This document shows positions 1 through 8,220 of a stretch of 64,000 bases of DNA, in pieces; within the stretch, counting starts at the first letter, position 1, and every line of letters begins with the position of its first letter. Source of the stretch: Rhodococcoides fascians A25f (GTDB lineage Bacteria; Actinomycetota; Actinomycetes; Mycobacteriales; Mycobacteriaceae); the NCBI RefSeq assembly GCF_000760935.2, contig NZ_CP049745.1:62001-126000 (forward strand), written 5' to 3'. The notes under the pieces are model-generated. The model had not been told where the DNA came from and made no database searches. It worked only from the letters and a program-made list of their open reading frames with translations. The position numbers and the translations under genes are program-made.

Positions 1-47
1 CGAAGAAAAAGGATGCCGCAGACCAGAAGGCTGCGAACGCTGGGTAG
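1..47 (+). CDS. Possible 3' end of an upstream gene (partial)
   Basis: The first bases can be read as the end of an open frame from base 3 to a TAG at 45-47. It encodes a lysine- and alanine-rich tail (KKKDAADQKAANAG). Such tails are common in actinobacterial DNA-binding or partition proteins, but 14 residues cannot identify a family. No upstream sequence is available to confirm the frame. Confidence 0.3.
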   Translation, partial: KKKDAADQKAANAG

Positions 48-1079
48 GAACGTCGGGTGACAGCAAACCTGAGATTAGATTAGTGACCAGGGGCAGGGAT
101 CTAACTGCCCAACTTGATCGTCAGTCCGGGCGCACCGGCGTAGGTCTCGCCGCCAACCTTTCTTCTGCGCCAGTCAGCATCTCCTTCTCGACCGCCCAGC
201 CATAGCCTTCTCTGAACACTGCAGATGCATACTTTCGAGCGGCAGACGACCTGGGACTAGTGACAGGCAGTTGAGAGTGCACGTCCTGCGTAGATATCCG
301 ACATCTACTGGCGCTCGGTGACATTGAAACCGAGAGATCCACCGAATCAACGCACACACCTGTCCGAGTGACAGTAGAAGCAGGTTGCCACCCGACGTTT
401 ACCAAGGTGACGATGCAGGTTGTCCAAGATCGCTGTCACCAACTCCCAGATCAGGTGGCAGAGCCCACCTACGTTGCCATCCGATACTTAAGTCCAAGAT
501 CTCCGAACGGCTCTGCCCTAGAACCCTTTCCAGCCACAACCCTGCATATCAAGACTAGTTCGTATTGCTCGGCCCTTCGCCAGCGGTGCCCGCGTGCGCA
601 TTCACGGTCAGGATGTCCTGACGGCCGCCAGGCTGTCCCCCACCGGCAGTTTGGGCGTGGAACGACTCGCATCACAATCCCCGGATGCCGATCGCGCGTA
701 CACAGGTACACGACCAGAACTCGCGACACGACAGATTTGCGTCTTCCGTCAACGCCCACTGCCGGCATACTATGCGGTCCAGCGGCAGTGAAGCTCATAG
801 ATTTGGGAGTAAGGACATCAACGCGGTGGCCGCTCGTGCATCGAGCAGCCTCATGCAGATCGCAGTGGCCGAGCAGATGACAACCAGCACTGTACAAAGA
901 CGAGCCGTCGCCGCCCACCCGGCGGCCGTCGCCGACATCACCGCATCCCAGAATGACGATCGGCGAGGCCACGCCGCGCACCTCGACTTCGACTTACCCA
1001 TGTCCACTCCCTAGTCAGCCCGTCTCGATAGCTCGTACTGTTGCTGCTGCGCAGTCCGATGTCGTGACACCAAATTGAC
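48..1079. other. Intergenic stretch with no supported gene
   Basis: About 1 kb without a convincing coding region. The open frames on both strands have no recognisable domain, and their composition suits non-coding or decayed DNA. The only clear feature is one copy of a dispersed repeat at 541-570. Confidence 0.6.
541..570 (+). repeat. Dispersed repeat, left family, copy 1
   Basis: Contains the core CTGCATATCAAGACT followed by a GTATTGC end. The same core recurs on the same strand at 6091-6130, 17654-17730, 20839-20910 and 23727-23800. The flank 5' of the core is less conserved here than in the copies at 17.7-23.8 kb. Confidence 0.75.
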
Positions 1080-1952
1080 ATGGGGGGAACCTTGGGCATC
1101 ATTGAGTCCATAACCGACGAGTTCAACGACCTGGTTGATCGTCCCGGCGGCCTGACCGTCGATAATCTCGTCCACTGCCCGACCATCGTTGCCCTCCTGG
1201 CACACGGTGACGCAGAACAGGCTTATCTAGTAATCGACGGGATCCGGCAGCGCAACGAATCCCGCGACGTCGCGGCCGCATTCGCCCACATAGGAGGCTT
1301 CGGGCACGCCGGTGACAACACCGAGGCCCGGCTGAACGACTTCGCCAAGCAGTTCCCGAGCCCACGTCCACGAAGCGATGAAGAGGACGGCTTCGTAGCA
1401 ACACGCACCGTACGCCGCTGGTCTGCTTCAGGTCGGAAGATGCTCGCCGAGAGAATCATTCACGCCTCGGGAATCGAACCGCCCACGGTGCACCTAGATG
1501 TGTTGCGCAGCAACACCACCGCCGTCACATTGCTCCCCACCATTTATCATATGCACGGTTACGTAATGAACGATCCGCTCCTCATCGTGGTCGGCACACA
1601 GACACACACGATCGTCGCCTTTCCCGCCGAGGAACTTGAGCAGATTGGGACAAACGTCTACCAGCCAGTCAACGCAGTCCAAGCAGACGTTGGCCTGCCT
1701 GTGCACCTGCTACTGATCTGGCAGGGCGAGGTGCAACCCACCGTGGTCACGCGAACAATCGGGTTCGGGGATGACCTCGTCCAGATGGTGTCAATGACGG
1801 CGGGCGCCTGCGGGGTGATGCTCTACCGCGATCAGGACAGCGATGCGATCGACGAGCTCGCCGAAGTCGCCGCCGAAATCGGCCGGCAACACGCTGACGC
1901 CGCGAAGGACCTGCGCGTCGAGTCGCGCGGCCACAGCGTCTCTGAAGACTGA
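1080..1952 (+). CDS. Hypothetical protein, 290 aa
   Basis: I do not recognise this protein. It is soluble-looking, acidic and rich in valine and alanine, with no signal peptide or membrane segment. The middle (about residues 130-230) has alternating hydrophobic stretches typical of a beta-rich fold, and the C-terminus (about 250-275) looks helical. The ATG at 1080 has no clear Shine-Dalgarno sequence, so a leaderless or internal start is possible. A zinc-finger-like/HEPN-like pair follows 65 bases downstream on the same strand, so the three may share a transcript. A defence or toxin role is only a guess from that context. Confidence 0.6.
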   Translation: MGGTLGIIESITDEFNDLVDRPGGLTVDNLVHCPTIVALLAHGDAEQAYLVIDGIRQRNESRDVAAAFAHIGGFGHAGDNTEARLNDFAKQFPSPRPRSDEEDGFVATRTVRRWSASGRKMLAERIIHASGIEPPTVHLDVLRSNTTAVTLLPTIYHMHGYVMNDPLLIVVGTQTHTIVAFPAEELEQIGTNVYQPVNAVQADVGLPVHLLLIWQGEVQPTVVTRTIGFGDDLVQMVSMTAGACGVMLYRDQDSDAIDELAEVAAEIGRQHADAAKDLRVESRGHSVSED

Positions 1953-2017
1953 CAGTCCGCGACCAAAATGTGTCGTTCGACAGACCACTGAACAGGACGG
2001 CACGTACGTTCCGCTGT

Positions 2018-2212
2018 ATGGACGAAACTCCGAAACAGCACGAGTGCGCGGTCAGCGGCTGCACGGCGAAGGCCACACGACAGGACGAGGTGGTCGGCAA
2101 GCATCTGCGGATCGCACATGTCGAGCTCCCGAAGGCGACCATCCGTGTGGCAGCCTGGTTGTGTGACGCGCACGAACTGAACGACACCGGCCGCATCCAC
2201 CTCGACCTGTGA
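2018..2212 (+). CDS. Small Cys/His-rich protein, 64 aa
   Basis: A short protein beginning MDETPKQHECAVSGC. It has a CxxxxC pair near the N-terminus, a histidine pair (KHLRIAH) in the middle and a late Cys-His pair (WLCDAH). This spacing suggests one small zinc-binding fold, but the family is not recognised. The in-frame ORF extends further upstream, but the ATG at 2018 gives the most compact product. Its stop overlaps the GTG of the next gene by four bases (GTGA), so the two are very likely translationally coupled. Confidence 0.6.
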   Translation: MDETPKQHECAVSGCTAKATRQDEVVGKHLRIAHVELPKATIRVAAWLCDAHELNDTGRIHLDL

Positions 2213-2859
2213 GCAGCCCGGACCAGACACGCGCACATTTCAAGCAGATGCAGCACTTCGAGAACGAGGCGTTCATACCGTCCTGGACGATCGAGCGCTT
2301 GATCATTCAAGTGCTCGGCGGTTGGTCGAATCTGGTCGAACAGGTGCGGTGGCACCGGTATCACGCGGCAGGGATCGAGAACCAGAACGAATTCGTGCAC
2401 CCGAACGCGGACCAACTCGGCAAGACCATGAAGAACATTGCGCGCGACGCAGGGATTCGGGCGCCCGGTGCAGAGATGAAGTCCGCTGCTGTAATGGTTC
2501 GGGACGTGCGAAATGACCTGGCGCACATGGTCTATTTGGAAGAGATCGATGGCGAGCCCCCGCATCGAACCGTCAACTATGTTCGAGTCGACGGAATGGA
2601 GTTCGCAGACAAGAAATGGTCAGCACAGAAGCGCCGACGCGTCACGGTCACAGAGGACAAGCTGCGCGAGGCGCTGGCTGCAACGAAGTGGTTGATGGAC
2701 TGCGTACGGGCGCTCGAGCACGTGGGACAAATCCTCGACAAATACCCCGATTACGCCCCGATGCCTGGCGGCGTGAAGTACTTACCGTGGTGGTTCGACG
2801 ATTGGGGAGACCGGGGCACGGTCGAGCTGACCGTGGGCGAAATGCGGGCCGCTCAATAG
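2209..2859 (+). CDS. HEPN-like protein, 216 aa
   Basis: Helical protein starting with GTG inside the stop of the preceding gene. Around residues 98-103 it carries RNDLAH, which fits the R-(N/D/H)-x3-H signature of HEPN ribonuclease-like domains. The surrounding residues (AAVMVRDVRNDLAHM) look like the expected helix. HEPN domains are common in toxins and abortive-infection systems, but also occur in non-toxic proteins. The remaining sequence, including a Trp-rich C-terminal segment (KYLPWWFDDWGD), matches nothing I know. Coupling to a small Cys/His-rich protein suggests a regulatory or antitoxin partner. That is inference. Confidence 0.55.
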   Translation: MSSPDQTRAHFKQMQHFENEAFIPSWTIERLIIQVLGGWSNLVEQVRWHRYHAAGIENQNEFVHPNADQLGKTMKNIARDAGIRAPGAEMKSAAVMVRDVRNDLAHMVYLEEIDGEPPHRTVNYVRVDGMEFADKKWSAQKRRRVTVTEDKLREALAATKWLMDCVRALEHVGQILDKYPDYAPMPGGVKYLPWWFDDWGDRGTVELTVGEMRAAQ

Positions 2860-3224
2860 ACGCTTCACCGGTCAAGTCGATCAGCGAACCGAGAGGCTTG
2901 CACATCTCGGCCCAACGTGACTTCGGCACTCAGAGCGCACCGCAGTACACATCGTCAAAACATGTTGCATAGGAACGGATTCCAGCTTTTACTTGACAAA
3001 TATCTGTTATCGGTAATGATTTTAGATATCAGATGACGGGCCAGCGGGACGTGCCATGGCGGTGTACCCGGGCAGCAGTCGAGCATCGCGGCGGCACCCT
3101 TGGAAACGCTAGGCTCTGTCCATGGCCGAAGCTACTGAACCCGTCCATGAGACCTCGGAATGGCCGAGGTCGACCGTGGTCAATTCGTCGCGATTGACGA
3201 CGTGGCCACTGGGCTTTCTGAGAG
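2860..3224. other. Intergenic, AT-rich, possible promoter or degenerate repeat
   Basis: No gene is supported. An AT-rich patch at about 2993-3035 holds a TTGACA hexamer and a TTATCGGTAATGATTTTAGATATCAGATGACG stretch, described here in separate parts: TTATCGGTAATGA, then GATATCAGATGACG. It resembles the TTACYGGTAAC...RTATC core of the dispersed repeats and a similar patch at 46788-46850. It could be a degenerate repeat, a promoter, or both. Confidence 0.4.
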
Positions 3225-4881
3225 TTGTTTCCCTTGACGGATGAAGAGTCTGACCAGACCGAAGACCCGGCCGCCGATGCCCTCCGTATCGCCGAGGACG
3301 TCGGGGAGGTCGAGAAGGAGCCGGCCCTGATCCAGGCGGTGGTGTTGGACACCAACATCCACCGCGGCAACTTCATAGCCGAGTCGGTCGAGGGTCTCGC
3401 CCTGCGTCTGGGCGTCCATGGAATCCAACTGTGGGTCCCCCAACAGGTCATCTGGGAGTGGTCCGCACACGCGGTGGATCAGGCCAAAGAGGTTAGGGCG
3501 AACATGCGAAGACTCGCCGCCACCGGCCTACCGGGGATGGAAAAGGCCTTCGAAGCTCTACTGGAGGACCCGATCCGAGTCGCCGAGGCGATATCGGCAC
3601 ATCTGGACCGTATGCCCAACGTCGTCAGAGTCCCCCCCACACGGCGAATCCGCTATCGAGGGGCTGCGTGACCAGATCCTGGCTATCGGAGCTGGCACCA
3701 GGAAAACGTTCGGAACGGGTTAGAAGCAGCAGCACGTGCGGACGGGTGCGTCGGACTCGGCAATGGCTCGTGATGCCGTGCGTCATATCGGTCCAGGCAA
3801 CGCCGACAAGCTGGTGTTTCTGACAGCCAATAGGAAAGACTTCGAGCCGACGTTGGTCGAGCTGGAGCTGGCAGACAAGGTGCGTATCTTCCCGAACGAG
3901 CGGGCGCTGTTCGAGGTCGTGTCGCGTCTCACGCCTGCGCCCATGTACGTACAGCAGATCCTCCACGCTCACTTCTCGGCCGCCGCAACGGAGCTCGATT
4001 CGGACCTCAATGGCGCGTCGGAGTCGTGGGTCACCGAATTGGTGTCCGACATCGACATATCTCGCGTTTACGAGCGAGGATCCGGCATGGACACCGTTAC
4101 CAGCGTCGATGCAAACCCGTATGCCATGCTCGTATCCATCGCCCACATCGTCGTCGATTCGGAACTCGGTACCGAGGGAGAAGAGATGGCTGGCGCGAGT
4201 TACGCCTCCTTCTTGCTGACTCTGGATACGGACCTGACTGTGGTGGGATATTCGGTCGACGGCGACGGACAGATCGACACGGCCTACGACTTTCTCGATG
4301 CAATCTTGGAGGTGCCCTGCGTGGCAACCATCGTCGGCCGCGAAGTGGTCGCCGTTCGCCAGGTGGACCACGCTTTAGCGCTGGAATCGGAGCCTCGATT
4401 CGCTGATGACGGCGACGCACTTCGGTGGCTCGTCGAAGCCGTAGAGGCTGCGACTGACACAACCGCAACGGAATCGAGATACTCTCCAGGTCTTGTGCTG
4501 TTCGAGTTCAACGATGTCACAGACCGGATCATCGAGATCCTGGATATTAATACCGCACCAACAGGCGACGACCCAGTGGCGTGGACGGCACATTTCCGAA
4601 ATACCGGGGTGCTCGTGCGGTGCTTGCATGATGCGGCAACCCGGGTTTGGGCCGGTCCCGATTCGTTCGACGCTCAGCCGCCGTACTCGTTCGACGAACG
4701 CCCCTATTCATTGATCGCCGAAATCTGGCGCTCGGCGCATGGACCTACGAAATGGGGGTTACTCGTGAAGCATCAGGATCGAAGGTCGACGGGCGATCGG
4801 CGACGCCAGCTATGCGGCCGTGGGGATGGCCGACGCAAGCCCGGCCGTGCAGGTACGCACAGCGAGACGGAGGGGACGTGA
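3225..4881 (+). pseudogene. Broken PIN-domain (toxin-type nuclease) gene
   Basis: The first open frame (to 3671) begins a PIN-like fold with the acidic motif VVLDTN and continues through VWEWSAHAVDQA-type helices. The matching second half (GASDSAMARDAV, then KLVFLTANRKDF) is in another frame and runs from 3736 to 4881. Two lesions separate them. A run of seven C residues at about 3632-3638 accounts for the frame change, and an in-frame TAG sits at 3721-3723 in the second frame. The roughly 250 residues after the PIN half have no recognised domain. The start is uncertain (TTG codons at 3225 or 3234). The last codons overlap the next gene. A sequencing error could explain the C run, but not the separate stop codon. 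Confidence 0.65.
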
Positions 4882-5510
4882 CGAACTATCGTGATTACCT
4901 TTGGGTCGAAGAGTTCGAGTTCTTCACCTCCGACGGTTACTGTTTGGCACTCGTTGACGCGAGTACTACAGGAGATATTCTGACCAGCCTCAGAACATCC
5001 GATGACAGGCTCTCGGTAGTCGGCGCTAAAGCCGCACTTCGCGAGAGTCATAGCCTGGGTGTGCAACACGACGTCGATGGAGTGCGAGTCCAGCCGGTCG
5101 CAATTGCCGAGGTCGCAAACGGGTGGACGATGCTGCTGCAGGCACCCGGATTTCTCGGCATCTCAGATACGGCGATGGCCGAAATAATCATGACGCATAA
5201 TGTTGTTTCGCACGGTGCCGACAGATTCGTGTGGTGGTCGGGAGGTGTCAAGAAAACCTCATTCGAGCCCCTCCTGCCACAAGCAGACCTGGCAGGAGTA
5301 CTTGCCGACCGCCAGCCACCGGAATCACGCGCCCACATCGTCGCCCTCATCGCCGAAGTCGGCGGGATAGACCTCGACGAAACGCCAGGACGAGAATTCC
5401 ACCACGTTGCGGGATCATTTGCGCTCGCAGAACGACTTACAGGGGTACGAATAACAAACAACCTACTTGAAACAAGTCCTTTCACCGTTACTAACGTGAC
5501 GATAGAATGA
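4878..5510 (+). CDS. DUF6461-like protein, 210 aa
   Basis: Starts at a GTG preceded by GGAGGGGAC and overlaps the previous stop by four bases. The N-terminus reads YRDYLWVEEFEFF, then a GYCLALVDA strand and a short helix before an RLSV segment. This pattern fits the actinobacterial DUF6461 group, whose function is unknown. The open frame could be extended upstream to 4647, but that part is out of register with any conserved start. The ATG of the acetyltransferase gene overlaps its stop (ATGA), so the two are coupled. Confidence 0.55.
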   Translation: MTNYRDYLWVEEFEFFTSDGYCLALVDASTTGDILTSLRTSDDRLSVVGAKAALRESHSLGVQHDVDGVRVQPVAIAEVANGWTMLLQAPGFLGISDTAMAEIIMTHNVVSHGADRFVWWSGGVKKTSFEPLLPQADLAGVLADRQPPESRAHIVALIAEVGGIDLDETPGREFHHVAGSFALAERLTGVRITNNLLETSPFTVTNVTIE

Positions 5511-5980
5511 CCGGTATGACCACGGTGCCTATCGAACTCCTAGATATGCGCCGCGGAGGAGAAAGCCGGTACTCCTGGCAACCGCCGTTCGACCTGGAGA
5601 TCAAATACGAGCAAGAGCACTGGTGGGACTACGTCCCGTACCATTTTGACGACCCATGGTACGTCCAGGTCCAGTCAGGCGGTGCCGAGATCGCGCGCAT
5701 CGAACTCGACGATCCAGGTGACATCAACCACGATTACACGAACGCACCGGAATTGGGGCCGGAACGGTTGGAGATCCAAACCTTGGAGGTCGCCGCATCC
5801 TCGCGGGAGCGCGGCATAGGCACCCGAGTCGTACAGGCGCTAATGGAAAGGCACCCACATCGGCGACTGTTTGCGTACTCCGAAGAGGCCCATGAGTTCT
5901 GGGTGTCGCTCGGCTGGCAACGGTTCGACCACCCAGAAGGCGAGCAGTTCCATCGGCCGCTGTTTATTCAACGGAGGTAG
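5507..5980 (+). CDS. GNAT-family N-acetyltransferase, 157 aa
   Basis: The C-terminal half shows the GNAT core. LEIQTLEVAASSRERGIGTRVVQALM contains the acetyl-CoA loop RERGIGT at about residues 95-101, followed by a strand and AHEFWVSLGWQRFD, the usual alpha4-beta7 region. The N-terminal 60 residues are unusually rich in Trp, Tyr and Asp and may determine substrate choice, which is unknown. ATGA overlap with the upstream gene places it last in the short plus-strand operon. Confidence 0.75.
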   Translation: MTGMTTVPIELLDMRRGGESRYSWQPPFDLEIKYEQEHWWDYVPYHFDDPWYVQVQSGGAEIARIELDDPGDINHDYTNAPELGPERLEIQTLEVAASSRERGIGTRVVQALMERHPHRRLFAYSEEAHEFWVSLGWQRFDHPEGEQFHRPLFIQRR

Positions 5981-6090
5981 CCGACCTGCCAGTCCATCGG
6001 ACCGTCCGACACGGCCTCTCAGTCGCTGTCTCGCGGGGGCAGGTTCTTGCCTCGCGTTCCACATACTTTGTCCAACAACAGTTTCAAGTC

Positions 6091-6130
6091 AACACCGGTG
6101 ACGCTGCATATCAAGACTGGTCGTCTTGCA
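6091..6130 (+). repeat. Dispersed repeat, left family, copy 2
   Basis: Reads CACCGGTGACGCTGCATAT and then CAAGACTGGTCGTCTTGC. It shares CTGCATATCAAGACTGGTCGT exactly with the copy at 17.7 kb, apart from one split in this description. It lies between the end of the acetyltransferase gene and a LysE remnant. Confidence 0.75.
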
Positions 6131-6281
6131 TCACGTCATCGCCCGGCGGTCACCGAGTCACCGACTATGCTCCGCCTACGAGAAGTTCGCTGGTAATCCG
6201 GATTCAATATCTCCCCAGCAAAGTACGATCTTGACGGCGTTGTCGGTTCTGGACACCGCGAGCTCTTGGATCTGCACATGC

Positions 6282-6371
6282 AGCGCCTAGTTGAAACCCG
6301 CGCGCTATCACCTGCCCGGCCCCGGGGTCGATGAACTGCGGAATCAGGGCCAGGTAGAGGATCGCGACCGC
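6282..6371 (-). pseudogene. Remnant of a LysE-type translocator gene
   Basis: Read on the minus strand, this short stretch encodes VAILYLALIPQFIDPGAG, followed by QVIARGFQLGA. The same segment occurs in the intact LysE-family gene at 52480-53127 as VAILYLALIPQFINPGAG and HVVSQGFQLGA. Similarity is lost on both sides, where the frame has no transporter features. This is therefore a fragment of about 30 codons from a paralogue or an old duplication. The repeat lies just downstream in antisense orientation, as it does beside the intact copy. Confidence 0.8.
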
Positions 6372-6478
6372 CAACGTGACCACATTGACTCTGCCACCCT
6401 GGTCAATCAATCTTTGCAACCAGAGTTCGGAGAAGTGCGTCCCTCCGGAGAAGCACTGAATCCGGAAGCCTGATATTG

Positions 6479-6496
6479 TACGAGCTATCGCTCGTA
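6479..6496. promoter_or_regulatory. TetR-type operator upstream of dedA
   Basis: Perfect palindrome TACGAGC-TATC-GCTCGTA, 42 bases before the dedA-family ATG. The same arms with a different 4-base spacer occur at 16834-16851 between the MmpL exporter and a TetR gene. It is therefore likely a site for that TetR regulator. Confidence 0.75.
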
Positions 6497-6537
6497 TTTG
6501 AGGGCAGCGCAATTCCACCGACAGACGTGGGGATCTG

Positions 6538-7176
6538 ATGAATCTGATCATCGATGCTTTGGCGATGTTGGCATCATGGTGCGCACCAGCGGTACTGGTC
6601 GTTGCCGCTGCCATCCTCTTGGTGGAATCCGGGTTGCTTGTCGGGTTTCTCCTTCCCGGCACTGGCACGGTTCTGGCGGTCGGTGCTCTCGTAGGACTGG
6701 GCGAACTCGATCCCGTCGTCACGTCGATCATCCTGATCGCTTCCTCGACTGCAGGGGCTCAGCTGGCCTTTCGGTCCATCAGGCGGGGATCGTGTCGCGC
6801 CGATATCGCCGGCTCGAACCGCTTTGCGCGCTTGATCAACGGGGTGCTCGCTCGGGCACGTCGGTTGTTCTCCGGAGATGCGAGTGTCGGAACCGTGACC
6901 ACGCATTTCGTCGGGGGCGCGAGGACCTTGGGGCCACGGCTCGCTGCGGGTTCCTCGTTGTCGTTCCCCAGGTTCGCGGTGCTGAATATCGCCGCCGCAA
7001 CCGTATGGGTCACTCTTCTGGTCACCACGGGAAGTGTGCTGGGGGCCAACCCAGCGTGGATCCCCTGGGTCACTTGCGCTTTCGTCGTGGCGGCAGTTGG
7101 ACTCATCACAATCCGAGCTCTTCGACGCAGTGACGCTACGGTTCCCGACAGCACAATTCCCGCCCCGTCGATCTGA
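6538..7176 (+). CDS. DedA-family membrane protein, 212 aa
   Basis: Integral membrane protein with an N-terminal hydrophobic segment, then ESGLLVGFLLPGTGTVLAVGAL. This is the DedA hallmark (E..... PG...L) at about residues 30-50. A second conserved block, HFVGGARTLGPRLAAGSSLSFPRFAVLNIAAATVW, matches the F-x-R-x-x-x-(A/G) region and is followed by two more membrane helices. DedA proteins are membrane-lipid or half-reaction transporters needed for membrane homeostasis. The usual R-x-x-PxxAG motif is altered here (GPRLAAG). A GGGGATCTG ribosome site precedes the ATG. The upstream palindrome puts it under the exporter-linked TetR. Confidence 0.85.
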   Translation: MNLIIDALAMLASWCAPAVLVVAAAILLVESGLLVGFLLPGTGTVLAVGALVGLGELDPVVTSIILIASSTAGAQLAFRSIRRGSCRADIAGSNRFARLINGVLARARRLFSGDASVGTVTTHFVGGARTLGPRLAAGSSLSFPRFAVLNIAAATVWVTLLVTTGSVLGANPAWIPWVTCAFVVAAVGLITIRALRRSDATVPDSTIPAPSI

Positions 7177-7192
7177 TCGACGAGGCGGGAAT
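7156..7192. terminator. Hairpin between convergent dedA and aldo/keto reductase genes
   Basis: Inverted repeat ATTCCCGCC-C-CGTCGATC / GATCGACG-A-GGCGGGAAT with a one-base centre, overlapping the dedA stop. The arms are 18 bases with one internal mismatch. It lies between genes that converge, so a bidirectional terminator is the simplest reading, although neither side has a long T run. Confidence 0.7.
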
Positions 7193-7221
7193 GCGGCTAC
7201 GCAAACATTTGACGCCTGTGC

Positions 7222-8220
7222 CTACTCGCGGCCTGCGGATACCCAACTCATGTCCGGTGCCCGTGTTCCAGTGACGGAGTCGGCCACGGCGTCGAGGGCC
7301 GTGACCTGGTTCGGCGTGAGTTCGATGCACAGCGAGTCGGCGTTCTCCGTGACTCGATCCGGCTGTTTCGTGCCAGGGATCGGAACGACGGGCAGCGAGA
7401 ACTGGGTGCCCTTCGCTCGAAGCCAGGCCAACGCAATCTGTGCGGGTGTGCGTACCTGCTGTGCCGCGATGTCCACCAACGGGGCGAGCGCGGCGGTATT
7501 CGTCACGAAAGCTTCGGGTTGAAATCGCGGAAGGAACCGACGAAAATCGTTCTCGCCGAATGCCTCCTGCTGTATCGATGCGGTCAGCATTCCCCGGCCC
7601 AGGGGTGAATAGGGGACGAATCCGATGCCGAGTCGGGCTGCGGTCGGGACGATGTTGTTCTCCACGTCGCGGCTGAACAGGCTCCACTCGGACTGGACCG
7701 CTGCGAGCGGATGGGTCCGGTGCGCACGTTCGAGTTCGGGGGCGGTCACTTCCGACACGCCGATATGGCGGACTTTGCCGTCGTCGACGAGTTCTGCCAT
7801 CGCTCCGATGGTCTCTTCGATCGGTATGTGCGGGTCGACCCGGTGAAGGTAGTAGAGATCGACCACGTCGATGTTCAAACGCCGCAAACTGTTGTCGATG
7901 CACTGGCGGACGTAAGCCCTATCTCCGCGGCTTCTGCGACCGGGCTCGGTTCCGGATGAATCGATACCGAACTTGGTGGCGACGGTGACCTCGTTGCGAC
8001 GGTCGGTGAGGAGTCTGCCGATCAGTTCCTCGTTGGTTCCGAGGCCGTACACATCTGCGGTGTCGATGAAGTCGATGCCCAGGTCCACGGCGTGATGCAG
8101 GGTCTTCAAGGCCTGATCGGGATCCGACTCACCGTACATCGACGTCAGTGCCATGCCGCCGAATCCGATTGCGGATACCTCGAGTCCTGTTCCGATTCTC
8201 ACGTGGGGAAATTCGGTCAT
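7222..8220 (-). CDS. Aldo/keto reductase, 332 aa
   Basis: Cytosolic NADPH-dependent carbonyl reductase of the AKR superfamily. Visible are the opening strand (IGFGGMALTSMYG), the catalytic Asp-Tyr region FIDTADVYG (D53, Y58), the catalytic Lys in TVATKFG, the His in YYLHRVD, and the NADP-binding end VPIPGTKQPDRV. The start at 8220 is chosen because it overlaps the preceding stop (ATGA) and begins at the usual domain boundary; the longer frame to 8496 is only the antisense-free extension. It is the last gene of the five-gene AfsA operon, where it could reduce a ketone on the signal precursor. Confidence 0.9.
   Translation of the reverse strand: MTEFPHVRIGTGLEVSAIGFGGMALTSMYGESDPDQALKTLHHAVDLGIDFIDTADVYGLGTNEELIGRLLTDRRNEVTVATKFGIDSSGTEPGRRSRGDRAYVRQCIDNSLRRLNIDVVDLYYLHRVDPHIPIEETIGAMAELVDDGKVRHIGVSEVTAPELERAHRTHPLAAVQSEWSLFSRDVENNIVPTAARLGIGFVPYSPLGRGMLTASIQQEAFGENDFRRFLPRFQPEAFVTNTAALAPLVDIAAQQVRTPAQIALAWLRAKGTQFSLPVVPIPGTKQPDRVTENADSLCIELTPNQVTALDAVADSVTGTRAPDMSWVSAGRE

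Noticed and set aside
469-981. 170-aa minus-strand open frame
   Set aside because: Very high Arg/Gly/His content and no domain; overlapping open frames on both strands indicate chance GC-rich reading frames.
6204-6731. 175-aa minus-strand open frame containing LysE-like sequence
   Set aside because: Only about 30 codons resemble LysE. The rest is antisense to dedA and has no transporter features, so it is listed as a remnant, not a gene.
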